64,000 bases of DNA from positions 372,001 through 436,000 of the forward strand of contig NZ_BMGP01000001.1 of NCBI RefSeq assembly GCF_014640255.1, read 5' to 3'. This stretch comes from Subtercola lobariae. GTDB taxonomy: Bacteria; Actinomycetota; Actinomycetes; Actinomycetales; Microbacteriaceae. Every line of letters begins with the position of its first letter. The stretch's first letter is position 1. The position numbers and the translations under genes are program-made. This document shows positions 52,585-62,421 of this stretch, piece after piece. The notes beneath the pieces were generated by a model, which saw only the letters and a program-made list of their open reading frames with translations, was not told the DNA's origin and ran no database searches.

Positions 52585-53565
52585 GTGAGCGACATTAGAT
52601 GGGGAATTCTGGGCACCGGAGGAATCGCTTCGGCGTTCACCAGCGACCTGATTGCGAACGGCTTCACCGTCACCGCCGTCGGCTCCCGCACCGAGCAGTC
52701 GGCACGAGAATTCGCCGGCCGGTTCGGCAACCCCACCGCTCACGGCAGCTATGAGGCGCTCGCCGCCGACCCTGAGGTCGACGCGATCTACGTGGCCACG
52801 CCGCATCCGATGCACGCCGAGAACGCGCTGCTGGCGATTCGCGCCGGCAAGCACGTGCTCGTCGAGAAGGCCTTCACCGTGAACGAGCGTGAGGCACAAA
52901 CCCTCGCCGACGAGGCAGTCGCTCACGACGTGGTGGTTCTCGAAGCCATGTGGACGCGTTTTTTGCCCCACATGGTTCGCATTCGCGAAATCATTGCGGC
53001 CGGCACGCTCGGCGATGTGCGCACGGTCGTCGCAGACCACAATCAGCGTCTGCCGACCGACCCGGCGCATCGCATCAACAACCCTGAACTCGGTGGCGGG
53101 GCGTTGCTCGACCTGGGTATCTACCCGCTGTCGTTCGCCGTCGACATTCTGGGCCTGCCCACGCGCGTTCAGGCGTCGTCGAGTCCCACCGCGACGGGCG
53201 TCGACCGGCAGACCGTGGTGGTGCTCGAGCATGAGGGCGGCCGCCAGTCGGTGTCGCACTTCGCGCTCGACACGGTTGGCCGCAATGAGGCGACGGTGCT
53301 CGGAACCGAGGCCCGCATCGAGATCGACCGCACGTGGTACGCGCCCACGACGTTTCGCGTCATCACCTCAGACGGCGACGTGATCGAGCGGTACGAGCAT
53401 CCGGTGACCTCACGAGGCATGCAGTACCAGGCGTTCGAATTCGAGCGGCTCATCACGTCGGGCGAGCGGGTCAGCCCGCTGATGCCCCTCGACCAGTCGG
53501 TTGCCATTATGGGCGTGCTCGACGAGGTGCGTCACCACATCGGGCTGACGTACCCGAACGAATGA
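52585..53565 (+). CDS. Gfo/Idh/MocA family oxidoreductase
   Basis: The 326-residue protein has the NAD(P) loop GILGTGGIASAF, the EKAF motif (VLVEKAFTVNEREAQ) with its Lys, and NPELGGGALLDLGIYPLSFA. It is a sugar or inositol dehydrogenase of unknown substrate. GTG 52585 has AAAGG upstream and follows manD by 54 bases, so it is likely part of the same sugar-acid operon. Confidence 0.85.
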   Translation: MSDIRWGILGTGGIASAFTSDLIANGFTVTAVGSRTEQSAREFAGRFGNPTAHGSYEALAADPEVDAIYVATPHPMHAENALLAIRAGKHVLVEKAFTVNEREAQTLADEAVAHDVVVLEAMWTRFLPHMVRIREIIAAGTLGDVRTVVADHNQRLPTDPAHRINNPELGGGALLDLGIYPLSFAVDILGLPTRVQASSSPTATGVDRQTVVVLEHEGGRQSVSHFALDTVGRNEATVLGTEARIEIDRTWYAPTTFRVITSDGDVIERYEHPVTSRGMQYQAFEFERLITSGERVSPLMPLDQSVAIMGVLDEVRHHIGLTYPNE

Positions 53566-53616
53566 CGGGGTGCTGCGGGCACTTCTGCTGCCAGCTTCGA
53601 ATGGTAAATTGACCGG

Positions 53617-55050
53617 ATGCCCGACCACGCCCCTTCGCATCGACGACCTCGTCGCGGCTGGCTCGTCGCGGGTGCGTGGGTAGCCTTCGGGGTTCTGGCG
53701 CTCGGCTCTCTCGGTTCGGGAGCGGTCGTTGCGTCGGCGAGCACCTCGGCTGTCGCAGCGACGGCATCGCCGACGCCCACCCTCGGGCCCATCTCTACCG
53801 AACCCGTTGCGACTCGGCGGCCTCAACCCGTCTCGGCCTCGGGTGCGAGCATCGTTCGTACCTGCTCGGTGAACGATTTGGCCACCGCGGCAGGGTTGGC
53901 GACTTTTCAGGGCACCGTTCGTCAGGCAGACACCGGTGAGGTGCTGTTCGATCGAAGCGGAGACGTCTATTCGCGCACAGCGAGCGTGATGAAGATTCTC
54001 ACGTCGTCGGCGGCGCTCGCCGTGCTCGGGCCCGACTATCGCGTGTCGACGACCGTGGTGGCCGGGTCGGCTCCGGGAACCGTTGTGCTCGTCGGCGGTG
54101 GAGACGTGACGCTGTCGAGCGGCTCATCGAACATCTACAACAACACGGCGACCATGGGCGACCTGGCCACTCAGGTCAAGGCTGCCTGGGCGGCGAACCC
54201 GGCGAACGCGGGCGTACCGATTTCGACCATCGTGCTCGACAGTTCGCTGTTCTCGGGAGACAACTGGCAGTCGTCGTGGGATCGGATCGAGCAGACCGAA
54301 GGCTCTACCGCAGAAGTGACAGCGCTCATGGTCGACGGCGATCGCGCCGATCCGAACGCAGACACCTCGCCGCGAAGCGCCGACCCGGTGAGCCGCGCGG
54401 GTGAGGCATTCAAGAGTTCGCTCGGGTCGGTTGCCTCGGGGGCGCAGCTGGTGGCCGGAACCGCTCTGCCGGGGGCGATCACGCTCGGCGTCGTTCAGTC
54501 GGCGCCCGTGTCGACGATGGTGCAAGAGGCGATTCTGCGCTCTGACAACACCGAAGCCGAGATGCTTGCGCGGCTCACCGCCATCAAGCTGGGCGACGGC
54601 AGCTCGTTCAGCTCACTGCAAAAGGCGATCACGTCTGCGCTGCACGACAACTACGGGCTCGACGTGAGCAACTTGGTCATCGTCGACGGTTCGGGGCTGA
54701 GCAATGACGACGCCGTTTCGGCCGATTTTCTGACGACGCTGTTCGACAAGATCAACGCCCGGGTCGGTAATCTCGGGGTGATTCTCGACGGGCTGCCTGT
54801 CGCCGACCAGACCGGAACGCTCTCGTATCGGTTCACGGGGGCGAACTCTGTCGTCAACGGCAAGGTGATTGCGAAAACCGGGTCGATCGACACGGCGAAC
54901 ACCCTCGCCGGCGTGGTTCATGCGAAAGATGGCACCACGTTGACGTTCGCCTTTTTCTCGCTCAACAGCACTCTCGACGCGGGGCGTGAGGCACTCGACA
55001 GCCTGACGGTGGGCATCTACAACTGCGGTAACGCCCTCTCGAACAATTAG
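53617..55050 (+). CDS. dacB: D-alanyl-D-alanine carboxypeptidase (PBP4/DacB type)
   Basis: The 477-residue protein removes terminal D-Ala from peptidoglycan stem peptides outside the cell. It has an N-terminal signal/anchor helix (LVAGAWVAFGVLALGSLGSG), a Ser/Thr/Pro-rich linker, and the S13 motifs SVMK (TASVMKILTSSAAL), SDN (ILRSDNTEAE) and KTGS (VIAKTGSIDTAN). ATG 53617 has no strong ribosome site. Confidence 0.92.
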   Translation: MPDHAPSHRRPRRGWLVAGAWVAFGVLALGSLGSGAVVASASTSAVAATASPTPTLGPISTEPVATRRPQPVSASGASIVRTCSVNDLATAAGLATFQGTVRQADTGEVLFDRSGDVYSRTASVMKILTSSAALAVLGPDYRVSTTVVAGSAPGTVVLVGGGDVTLSSGSSNIYNNTATMGDLATQVKAAWAANPANAGVPISTIVLDSSLFSGDNWQSSWDRIEQTEGSTAEVTALMVDGDRADPNADTSPRSADPVSRAGEAFKSSLGSVASGAQLVAGTALPGAITLGVVQSAPVSTMVQEAILRSDNTEAEMLARLTAIKLGDGSSFSSLQKAITSALHDNYGLDVSNLVIVDGSGLSNDDAVSADFLTTLFDKINARVGNLGVILDGLPVADQTGTLSYRFTGANSVVNGKVIAKTGSIDTANTLAGVVHAKDGTTLTFAFFSLNSTLDAGREALDSLTVGIYNCGNALSNN

Positions 55051-55081
55051 AATCGGTAGTAGCAAGGCGAGGAGCGAAACG

Positions 55082-55834
55082 ATGAAAAAGGCACTGTTCA
55101 TCATCGACGTTCAGAACGACTTCACCGAGGGCGGTGCGCTTGCTGTGGCTGGCGGGGGCGCCGTGGCGGCGGGTATCTCGAAACTGATTGCCGAGCACCC
55201 ACACGAGTACGAGCTCATCATCGCCTCGCGTGACTGGCACGACCCTGACAACGACAACGGCGGCCATTTTGCTCTCGACGGCTCGGCGCCCGACTTCGTG
55301 AATACCTGGCCCATTCACTGTGTCGCCGGCACCGCGGGGGCGGAGTATCACGACGATCTGACGGCGGAGAGCATCGACTTTCACGTGCGCAAAGGCCAGG
55401 GCGTGCCGGCGTATTCGATCTACGAAGGCACCACCGAAGAGGGCAGTTCGGTGCATCAGCTGCTCGACGAGCACGCCGTCACCGAGATCGATGTGGTGGG
55501 GCTCGCCACCGATTACTGCGTGCGCGCGTCTGCGCTCGATGCCATCGAACACGGGCGCACCGTTCGCGTGATCACCGATCTCGTCGCCGGGGTCGATGCG
55601 TCATCGAGTGAGGCCGCGCTCGCCGAACTCGCTCATGCCGGCGCAGAACTCATTTCATCGCACGACTTCGAGGGCGACGAGGGCGACGAGGGCACGGGCG
55701 CGAATCAGTGCGCGGGCGCAGGTGGTGTCGATGGCGACGGCTCCGACCGGGAGCCGGGTGCACGAGTACGCGTTTCGGGGCTCGGAGATGCGACAGACTC
55801 GCTTCACGAATCGACCATAGACGGAGATGCCTGA
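55082..55834 (+). CDS. pncA: nicotinamidase / pyrazinamidase
   Basis: It hydrolyses nicotinamide to nicotinate in NAD salvage. The catalytic triad is visible as Asp9 (FIIDVQNDF), Lys104 (HVRKGQG) and Cys146 (ATDYCVRAS); Asp51, His53 (SRDWHDP) and His62 bind the metal. The enzyme part ends near residue 195. The remaining 55 residues are an acidic/Gly-rich tail not found in most homologues. ATG 55082 follows GAGGAG. Confidence 0.92.
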   Translation: MKKALFIIDVQNDFTEGGALAVAGGGAVAAGISKLIAEHPHEYELIIASRDWHDPDNDNGGHFALDGSAPDFVNTWPIHCVAGTAGAEYHDDLTAESIDFHVRKGQGVPAYSIYEGTTEEGSSVHQLLDEHAVTEIDVVGLATDYCVRASALDAIEHGRTVRVITDLVAGVDASSSEAALAELAHAGAELISSHDFEGDEGDEGTGANQCAGAGGVDGDGSDREPGARVRVSGLGDATDSLHESTIDGDA

Positions 55835-55836
55835 GA

Positions 55837-57309
55837 ATGACTGTTCCAACCGAATCCGACCTGCTCGAAGCTGCGCCGTCGGGGCTCTTCATCGCTGGCG
55901 AGTGGCGACCGGCGACCGGCGAGGCTACGTTCGATGTGTTCGATCCCTCGACGGGCCTGAGTATCAAGACCGTGGCAGACGGTTCGCCTGCCGACGGTCG
56001 GGCGGCTCTCGACGCCGCGGTCGAAGCGGCACCCGGGTGGGCCTCGACCCCGCCGCGGGTGCGGGCCGAGATCTTGCGGCGAGCCTTCGACCTGCTGCAG
56101 CAGCGTCGTGACGAGGTTGCATTGCTGATGACGCTCGAAATGGGCAAGCCGCTCGCGGAGGCGTACGGCGAAATCGCCTACGGCGGTGAGTTTCTGCGCT
56201 GGTTCAGCGAAGAGGCCGTGCGCATTTCTGGCCGATACGGCAGCAACCCCGAGGGTACTGGCCGCATGATCGTGTCGCAGCGACCCGTGGGGCCGTGCTA
56301 CCTCATCACGCCGTGGAACTTTCCGCTCGCCATGGCCACGCGCAAGCTGGCTCCTGCTCTTGCGGCAGGGTGCACGGTTGTCATCAAGCCGGCCGAGTTG
56401 ACCCCGCTGACGACCATGTACCTCGTGTCGCTGCTCGCCGAGGCCGGATTGCCGGCCGGAGTGGTGAACGTCATCACCACCACCGATTCGGCCGGAGTCT
56501 CTGAGCCGATCATCGCCGACCCGCGCCTGCGTAAGTTGAGTTTCACCGGCTCGACTCCGGTGGGTCGCCGACTGATGAAGCAGGCGGCCGAGAACGTTCT
56601 GCGCACGTCGATGGAGTTGGGCGGCAACGCCCCGTTCGTGGTGTTCGGCGACGCCGACCTCGACAAGGCTGTCGACGGCGCGATGCTGGCAAAGTTTCGC
56701 AACATCGGGCAAGCCTGCACGGCGGCGAACCGTTTCATTGTGCATGAGTCGGTGGCCGCAGAGTTCGCGACACGAGTGACGGCGCGCGTCAACGAGTTCA
56801 GAGTGGGCCGCGGAACCGACGAGGGCGTGACCATCGGGCCCCTGATCAACGAAAAGGCGGTGTCGAAGGCATCGCATCTTGTCGATGACGCCGTTTCGCG
56901 CGGTGCGACACTTCTTGTCGGCGGATCGCCCATCGACCGCGCCGGAACCTTCTATGAGCCCACTGTTCTCACCGATGTGCGGGCGGGCAGCGAGATTCTG
57001 CGCGAAGAGATCTTCGGCCCGGTGGTGAGCATCGTTCCGTTCGAAACCGAAGACGACGCCGTTCGAATCGCGAACGACACCGAGTTCGGCCTCGTCAGTT
57101 ATGTGTTCACCGAAGACTTCGCCAGAGGGCAGCGGATGATCGACCGCCTCGAAACCGGAATGATGGGCCTGAACGTGGGGGTCGTCTCCAACGCGGCGGC
57201 GCCGTTCGGCGGAGTGAAACAGTCGGGCGTAGGCCGCGAGGGCGGCCTTGAAGGCATTCACGAGTACCTCGAAACCAAGTACACGCTCACGCCAGACCCC
57301 TTCGCGTGA
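55837..57309 (+). CDS. gabD: NAD(P)-dependent aldehyde dehydrogenase (succinate-semialdehyde type)
   Basis: The 490-residue protein has Asn161 (TPWNFPLAM), Lys184, Glu260 (MELGGNAPF) and Cys294 (NIGQACTAANRF) of the ALDH fold, closest in pattern to succinate-semialdehyde dehydrogenases. It would make succinate from its semialdehyde; other aldehydes cannot be excluded. ATG 55837 begins two bases after the pncA stop, with GGAG upstream. Confidence 0.85.
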   Translation: MTVPTESDLLEAAPSGLFIAGEWRPATGEATFDVFDPSTGLSIKTVADGSPADGRAALDAAVEAAPGWASTPPRVRAEILRRAFDLLQQRRDEVALLMTLEMGKPLAEAYGEIAYGGEFLRWFSEEAVRISGRYGSNPEGTGRMIVSQRPVGPCYLITPWNFPLAMATRKLAPALAAGCTVVIKPAELTPLTTMYLVSLLAEAGLPAGVVNVITTTDSAGVSEPIIADPRLRKLSFTGSTPVGRRLMKQAAENVLRTSMELGGNAPFVVFGDADLDKAVDGAMLAKFRNIGQACTAANRFIVHESVAAEFATRVTARVNEFRVGRGTDEGVTIGPLINEKAVSKASHLVDDAVSRGATLLVGGSPIDRAGTFYEPTVLTDVRAGSEILREEIFGPVVSIVPFETEDDAVRIANDTEFGLVSYVFTEDFARGQRMIDRLETGMMGLNVGVVSNAAAPFGGVKQSGVGREGGLEGIHEYLETKYTLTPDPFA

Positions 57310-57334
57310 GCACCGTTCGTTCCGGTACCCTCGC

Positions 57335-58258
57335 GTGAGCGACGCTAGCGGTACGCCCGACGCTACCGGTGCGCCCGACGCGAGCGCTGCGAACAGCGCG
57401 CACAGCGTGACTGTCGCGACGGGTGCCAGGCGGGTGAACACCGCGAGCACGGTGATCGACGTCACCGACCTCAGCGACCCGCGACTGGCCGACTATGCGC
57501 ACCAGACCGACGTCGCACTGCGCAAGGCCCGCGGCTCTGAGCACGGCCTCTACCTCGCCGAGTCTGCGCTGGTGCTCGAGCGGGCCGTGCGCGCCGGCCA
57601 CGTGCCGCGCTCTGTGCTCGCCCTCGGCGGTTCGGTCGACGACGCCCGGGCCGCACTCGGCCCTTGGGCCGACACGGTGCCCATTTTCGTGGGCCCGGGC
57701 GAGCTGCTCGCCGAGTTGACAGGCTATATTCTCCATCGCGGAATCATCGCCTCGCTGAACCGGCCCGCGCTCGCCGACCCGGCCGATCTGATTCGCGAGG
57801 CGCGCCTGGTGGTAGTGCTCGAGAACGTGGCCGACCCGACGAACGTCGGGGCGATCTTCCGTTCGGTCGGCGCCATCGGAGCCGACGCGGTGTTGGTCAC
57901 CCCACGCTGCTCTGACCCGTTCTACCGCCGCGCCATTCGGGTGAGCATGGGCACCGTGTTGCAGACCCCGTGGAGCAGAGTCGGCGAATGGAACGCGCTC
58001 GCCCCCCAACTGCACGCCGCCGGCTTTCACATCGCCGCTTTGGCGCTCACGCCCGACGCCGTTTCGCTGCGCGACTTCGTGGCTCAGGATGCCCGGCCGG
58101 AGCGTTTGGCCCTGGTGCTCGGTGCCGAAGGCGACGGGCTCACGCCAGAAGCTCTTGCCGCGGCCGACACCGTGCTGAGCATCCCGATGGCCCACGGAAT
58201 CGACTCCCTCAACGTGGCCGCGGCCAGCGCGGTGGCGCTCTGGGCAGTGGCCGGCTGA
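57335..58258 (+). CDS. SpoU/TrmH-family RNA methyltransferase
   Basis: The 307-residue protein has a substrate-binding N-domain (ARGSEHGLYLAESALVLERA) and the SPOUT motifs NVADPTNVGAIFRSVGAIG, LVLGAEGDGL and IPMAHGIDSLNVAAASAVAL. It transfers a methyl group from SAM to a ribose 2'-O in rRNA or tRNA; the site is not known. GTG 57335 gives an Ala/Thr-rich head of about 35 residues. Confidence 0.87.
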   Translation: MSDASGTPDATGAPDASAANSAHSVTVATGARRVNTASTVIDVTDLSDPRLADYAHQTDVALRKARGSEHGLYLAESALVLERAVRAGHVPRSVLALGGSVDDARAALGPWADTVPIFVGPGELLAELTGYILHRGIIASLNRPALADPADLIREARLVVVLENVADPTNVGAIFRSVGAIGADAVLVTPRCSDPFYRRAIRVSMGTVLQTPWSRVGEWNALAPQLHAAGFHIAALALTPDAVSLRDFVAQDARPERLALVLGAEGDGLTPEALAAADTVLSIPMAHGIDSLNVAAASAVALWAVAG

Positions 58259-58309
58259 AAACCCGTTAGCGTAGTAGTTTCTGATCTGTCGTGAAAGAAA
58301 GTTGCTTCG

Positions 58310-59215
58310 ATGGCTCCCGAACCCGCACTGCGTTTCGCAAACACCGATGCTGAGGTGCCGCAGAGCGACATTGGGCGTCTGACGATTCATTGCGCCGACC
58401 AGCCGGGAATCGTCGCGGCCGTCGCAGGATTTCTGGCCGAGCATCGTGCGAACATCGTCGAGCTCGGGCAGTTCTCGACCGACTCCGAGGCGGGGGAGTT
58501 CTTTCAGCGCACCGTATTTCACCGCGAAGGGCTGGCGCAGGTGCTTGCCGAACTCGATCGCGACTTCGCCGAGCAGGTGGGCAAGCGGTTCGACATGACC
58601 TACACCTTCACGAGCGCGGCCACGCCGAAGCGCGTCACCATCATGGTGTCGAAGTACGATCACTGTCTGCTCGAGTTGCTCTGGCGCAACAAGCGCGGCG
58701 ACCTCGACATGAACATCACGCAGGTCATCTCGAACCACCCCGACCTCGAGGCCGATGTGGCGAGCTTCGGTATTCCGTTCATTCACATTCCCATCTCGAA
58801 AGCCACGAAGGCCGAAGCTGAGGCCCAGCAACTCGAACTGTTGCAAGGCAAGGCCGATCTGGTGGTCATGGCGCGGTATATGCAGATTCTCTCGGCCGAG
58901 TTCTTGAACTCCGTCGGCTGCCCGGTCATCAACATTCACCACTCCTTTCTGCCGGCCTTCGCCGGGGCGGGCCCGTACCTCAAGGCGAAAGAACGCGGTG
59001 TGAAGCTCATCGGGGCGACGGCGCACTACGCCACGGCCAATCTCGACGAGGGGCCGATCATCGAACAAGATGTGGTGCGGGTGTCGCACCGAGAGAGCGT
59101 GGCGGAGCTGGAGCGCCGGGGCGCCGAGGTAGAGCGAAGTGTGCTGGCTCGTGCTGTGCAGTGGCACTGTGAAGACCGTGTGATGACATTCGGCAATTCC
59201 ACCACCATCTTGTAG
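58310..59215 (+). CDS. purU: formyltetrahydrofolate deformylase
   Basis: It releases formate from 10-formyl-THF. The 301-residue protein has an N-terminal ACT domain (RLTIHCADQPGIVAAVAGFL) and the formyltransferase-type domain with VINIHHSFLPAFAGAGPY and GATAHYATANLDEGPIIEQD. ATG 58310 with GAAAG upstream. It precedes folD, so one-carbon genes are adjacent. Confidence 0.94.
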   Translation: MAPEPALRFANTDAEVPQSDIGRLTIHCADQPGIVAAVAGFLAEHRANIVELGQFSTDSEAGEFFQRTVFHREGLAQVLAELDRDFAEQVGKRFDMTYTFTSAATPKRVTIMVSKYDHCLLELLWRNKRGDLDMNITQVISNHPDLEADVASFGIPFIHIPISKATKAEAEAQQLELLQGKADLVVMARYMQILSAEFLNSVGCPVINIHHSFLPAFAGAGPYLKAKERGVKLIGATAHYATANLDEGPIIEQDVVRVSHRESVAELERRGAEVERSVLARAVQWHCEDRVMTFGNSTTIL

Positions 59216-59283
59216 ACCACAGCGTGACGTTCACGGCTTCTGGGCACAGTGCGCGAGTCGTGAGAATTGTGAGGGAGAAGTAG

Positions 59284-60147
59284 ATGACCGCAGGCATTAT
59301 CGACGGCAAAGCCGTGGCGGCGCGGGTTCGCGAAGGTCTGAAAACCGAGGTCGCGGCCTTTCATGCCGCTACAGGCATACAACCGGGGCTGGCCACGGTG
59401 TTGGTGGGCGGCGACCCCGCCTCCGAGGTGTACGTCGCGAGCAAGCGCAAGTCGTCGGTGGCGGCGGGAATGGCAGATCTGCACCAGCATCTGGCCGACG
59501 ATGCCAGCCAGGCAGAGGTCGAAGAGCTGCTCAAAGGGTTGGCGGCCGATTCTTCGGTTTCGGGCATCCTGTTGCAGTTGCCGGTGCCGAAGCACCTCGA
59601 TGCGGCGTCGTTGGTGGAGTTGATTCCGTTCGAGAAAGACGTTGACGGGCTCACGACGATGAGCGTTGGTCTGCTGGCGCAGAACAAGCCAGGGCTTCGA
59701 CCGTGCACGCCGTCGGGTGTGATCGAATTGCTCGATTCGTATGAGGTGCCCATCGAGGGTGCGAACGTTGTGGTCATCGGGCGCTCAGAGCTCGTGGGGC
59801 GCCCGGTGGCTCAACTGCTGGTGAACCGCAATGCCACCGTGACGATCGCGCACTCGCGCACGAAGAACCTCGCAGAAGTGTGCCGGGGTGCCGACATCAT
59901 CGTGGCTGCCGTTGGAGTGAAGGGCCTGATCACGGCCGAATTCGTGAAGCCCGGCGCGACCGTGATCGACGTGGGCATTCATCGCGGGCCCGAGGGGCTG
60001 AGCGGCGACGTCGACTTTGCAGGGGTGGCCGAGGTTGCCGGCCTGATCACGCCCGTGCCCGGCGGGGTGGGGCCTATGACCATAGCGATGCTGCTCGCCA
60101 ATACTCTTCGTGCCGCACAGCTTCAGCACGAACTCGCGGCGGTCTGA
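59284..60147 (+). CDS. folD: methylenetetrahydrofolate dehydrogenase / cyclohydrolase
   Basis: The 287-residue enzyme interconverts 5,10-methylene-THF and 10-formyl-THF. Tyr50 and Lys54 (SEVYVASKRKS) are the catalytic pair, with DVDGLTTMSVG, VIGRSELVGRPVAQLL and TPVPGGVGPMTIAMLL further on. ATG 59284 has GAGGGAGAA upstream. It is 68 bases after purU and probably cotranscribed. Confidence 0.95.
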   Translation: MTAGIIDGKAVAARVREGLKTEVAAFHAATGIQPGLATVLVGGDPASEVYVASKRKSSVAAGMADLHQHLADDASQAEVEELLKGLAADSSVSGILLQLPVPKHLDAASLVELIPFEKDVDGLTTMSVGLLAQNKPGLRPCTPSGVIELLDSYEVPIEGANVVVIGRSELVGRPVAQLLVNRNATVTIAHSRTKNLAEVCRGADIIVAAVGVKGLITAEFVKPGATVIDVGIHRGPEGLSGDVDFAGVAEVAGLITPVPGGVGPMTIAMLLANTLRAAQLQHELAAV

Positions 60148-60244
60148 TGCCCGGCTGGCGCGCGCGGTCGAGGAGGCTCACGATGTCGCTGCGGCTGACC
60201 GCAGATCGCGCGCGGCTGCGGCTGACGTCGAGGGCGGCAGAGGG

Positions 60245-62311
60245 CTAGACGAGCAGCTGACGCTTCGCGAGTTCGCGGTAGAGCGGCGTCGAGACGACGA
60301 GTTCGGAGTGCGTGCCCACGCCCACCACTCGGCCGTGGTCGAGCACCACGATCTGGTCGGAGTCGACCACGGTAGACAGCCGATGCGCGATGACGATGAG
60401 CGTGCGATTCTCGGCCACCGCGTCGATGGCCTCGCGCAGCATCTGCTCGTTCAGCCCGTCGAGGCTCGACGTCGACTCGTCGAGCAGCAGAATGGGCGGC
60501 GCCACGAGCAATGCCCTGGCAATTGCTAAGCGCTGACGCTCACCGCCCGACAGCATGACACCCTCTTCGCCTACCGGTGCGTCCAGACCACGAGGCGACC
60601 GTTCGAGCACCTCGAGCAGGTTCACCGCGCGCAGCACATCGACGCATTGAGCGTCGGTGGCCTCTGGCGAGGCCAGCAGCAGGTTCGATCTGATGCTGCC
60701 GGCGAGAACGGGCGCGTCTTGCTCCACGTAGCCGATCTGTGAGCGCAAGGCGCGTCGGTCGAGCTGTTTCACGTCGATTCCGCCCACTTTGATGGCCCCC
60801 GCGGTCGGATCGTAGAACCGCTCGATGAGAGCCAGAATGGTGCTCTTGCCGGCCCCCGAGGGCCCGACGAGCGCAACACGCTTGCCTCGTGGCACGGTGA
60901 AACTCACCCCACGCAGCACCGTCTGGCTCAGGATGCCCGCGCCCGACGGTTCGGCATCCACACCGCCTGGCGCTCCGGCCGCCAACAGCTCCGTGCCAGG
61001 CCCGCTCAACCGGCCTGCGGCGTCGGGCGAACCATCGCCGGGGGCCGCCGATTCGGCATAGGCGAACTGCACGTCGACGAATTCGACCGCGATCGGCGCA
61101 GACACGATGGCGGCCCGGGCGTCGGCGCCCGCTGTGCCGCTGCTGCCCACTGCGCTACTGCTGCCCGCTGCGCCGCCGCCACCGGCCGTACCGTCGCCGA
61201 GTGCTGCGGCTGCCGAGCCGCCGCCCGCGGCGGCGATTTGCTGCTCATTGGTCGCCAGTGGCGCTACCTGCCGGTCGAACTGGCCCTCGCTCGGCAGAGC
61301 GATGATCTCCTGTATGCGACCGAGTGCGCCCAGCGCCGAGTTGACCGAGGTGAACGCCCCGAAAGCCTGCCCCAAGGGCATGACCATCATGAAGAGAAAC
61401 AGAATGAACGACACCAGAGAGGCGATGGTGATGGCGCCCGACGCGACTCGGTACCCGCCGACGCCGATCACGGTGAGAAACGCGACTTGCAACGCGATTC
61501 CCGCCACCGGAACCACCAGCGCTGAGATTTTCGCGACCTTGATGCCCATCAGGTAAGCCCCGTAGGCGTCTTTCTCCACGGCTTCGACTTCGCGATCGGT
61601 CGCGTTCGCCGCCCGCACGGTGCGCACCGCACTGATGGCGCGTTCGACGCTCGCCGCGAGGTCGCCGACCTTCTCCTGCGCCTGACGACTGGCGGTGCGG
61701 ATTCGACTCGACAGCAGCACGACAACGACCACCGAGATGCCGACCACGAGCACGGTCAGCCCGAGCAGCACGGGGTCGATGATGAGCATGGCGATCAGGG
61801 CGCCGATGAAAACGAAGGCTCCGCCGATGGAGTCGACAAACCCCTGCGTCAGTACCGCGCGCAGCAGCGTGGTGTCACTGCCGACGCGCGAAACGAGGTC
61901 GCCGGTGCGCCGGGTGTCGAATTCGCGAATGGGGAGGTTGAGCATCCGTCTGACCAACTGACGGCGAGACGAGAGCACCACACCTTCACCGGTGCGCTGC
62001 AGTAGGTAATGCTGAAAACCGCTGATGAGACCCGAAACGACGACGAGTAGCACCAGCAGCCAGACGAGCCCGTTGAGGCTCGAGCCGGCACCGACGAGCG
62101 TGATCACCTGGCTGACGAGCAGGGGCTGCGCAAGGCTTGCGGCGGCGCCCACGAGGCTCAGCGCGATCACCAGCGCCAGAACCTTCTTGTGTTCGGTGAG
62201 GTAGGGCAAGAGGTCGCTGAACTTCGCGCGAGGGCCCTCTGGGTCGCGCCCGCGACCGCGCCCGCGACGAGCACCTCGGCCCGATCGCGCTGCAGGTTGT
62301 GCTGTGGTCAT
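60245..62311 (-). CDS. ABC transporter, fused permease and ATPase
   Basis: The 688-residue half-transporter has a basic head, six membrane helices and a C-terminal ATPase with Walker A GPSGAGKST, signature MLSGGERQRLAIARALL, Walker B ILLLDESTSS and switch His IVIAHRLSTV. It resembles exporters of lipids, peptides or drugs (MsbA/BmrA type). A Gly/Ala/Ser-rich insertion of about 100 residues (near 365-470) separates permease and ATPase. It is convergent with folD (gap of 97 bases without features). Confidence 0.88.
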   Translation of the reverse strand: MTTAQPAARSGRGARRGRGRGRDPEGPRAKFSDLLPYLTEHKKVLALVIALSLVGAAASLAQPLLVSQVITLVGAGSSLNGLVWLLVLLVVVSGLISGFQHYLLQRTGEGVVLSSRRQLVRRMLNLPIREFDTRRTGDLVSRVGSDTTLLRAVLTQGFVDSIGGAFVFIGALIAMLIIDPVLLGLTVLVVGISVVVVVLLSSRIRTASRQAQEKVGDLAASVERAISAVRTVRAANATDREVEAVEKDAYGAYLMGIKVAKISALVVPVAGIALQVAFLTVIGVGGYRVASGAITIASLVSFILFLFMMVMPLGQAFGAFTSVNSALGALGRIQEIIALPSEGQFDRQVAPLATNEQQIAAAGGGSAAAALGDGTAGGGGAAGSSSAVGSSGTAGADARAAIVSAPIAVEFVDVQFAYAESAAPGDGSPDAAGRLSGPGTELLAAGAPGGVDAEPSGAGILSQTVLRGVSFTVPRGKRVALVGPSGAGKSTILALIERFYDPTAGAIKVGGIDVKQLDRRALRSQIGYVEQDAPVLAGSIRSNLLLASPEATDAQCVDVLRAVNLLEVLERSPRGLDAPVGEEGVMLSGGERQRLAIARALLVAPPILLLDESTSSLDGLNEQMLREAIDAVAENRTLIVIAHRLSTVVDSDQIVVLDHGRVVGVGTHSELVVSTPLYRELAKRQLLV

Positions 62312-62421
62312 GACTACTTTCTATCGTGCGCGGCTTGGGGCAACATGGATGCACGGCAGAACGTACTGCGCCGAGAGTACCCTGCATCTACTATCTACCC
62401 CTGACGGCGCAGCCTCGACGG

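Noticed and set aside
51157-53259. 700-codon open frame on the minus strand
   Set aside because: It covers manD and the Gfo/Idh/MocA gene, which have clear motifs on the plus strand; the Arg/His-rich translation is a GC-bias shadow.
55804-57465. 553-codon open frame on the minus strand
   Set aside because: Antisense to the aldehyde dehydrogenase; composition is typical of a shadow frame.
57287-59167. 626-codon open frame on the minus strand
   Set aside because: Antisense to the SpoU methyltransferase and purU genes, with no recognisable domain.
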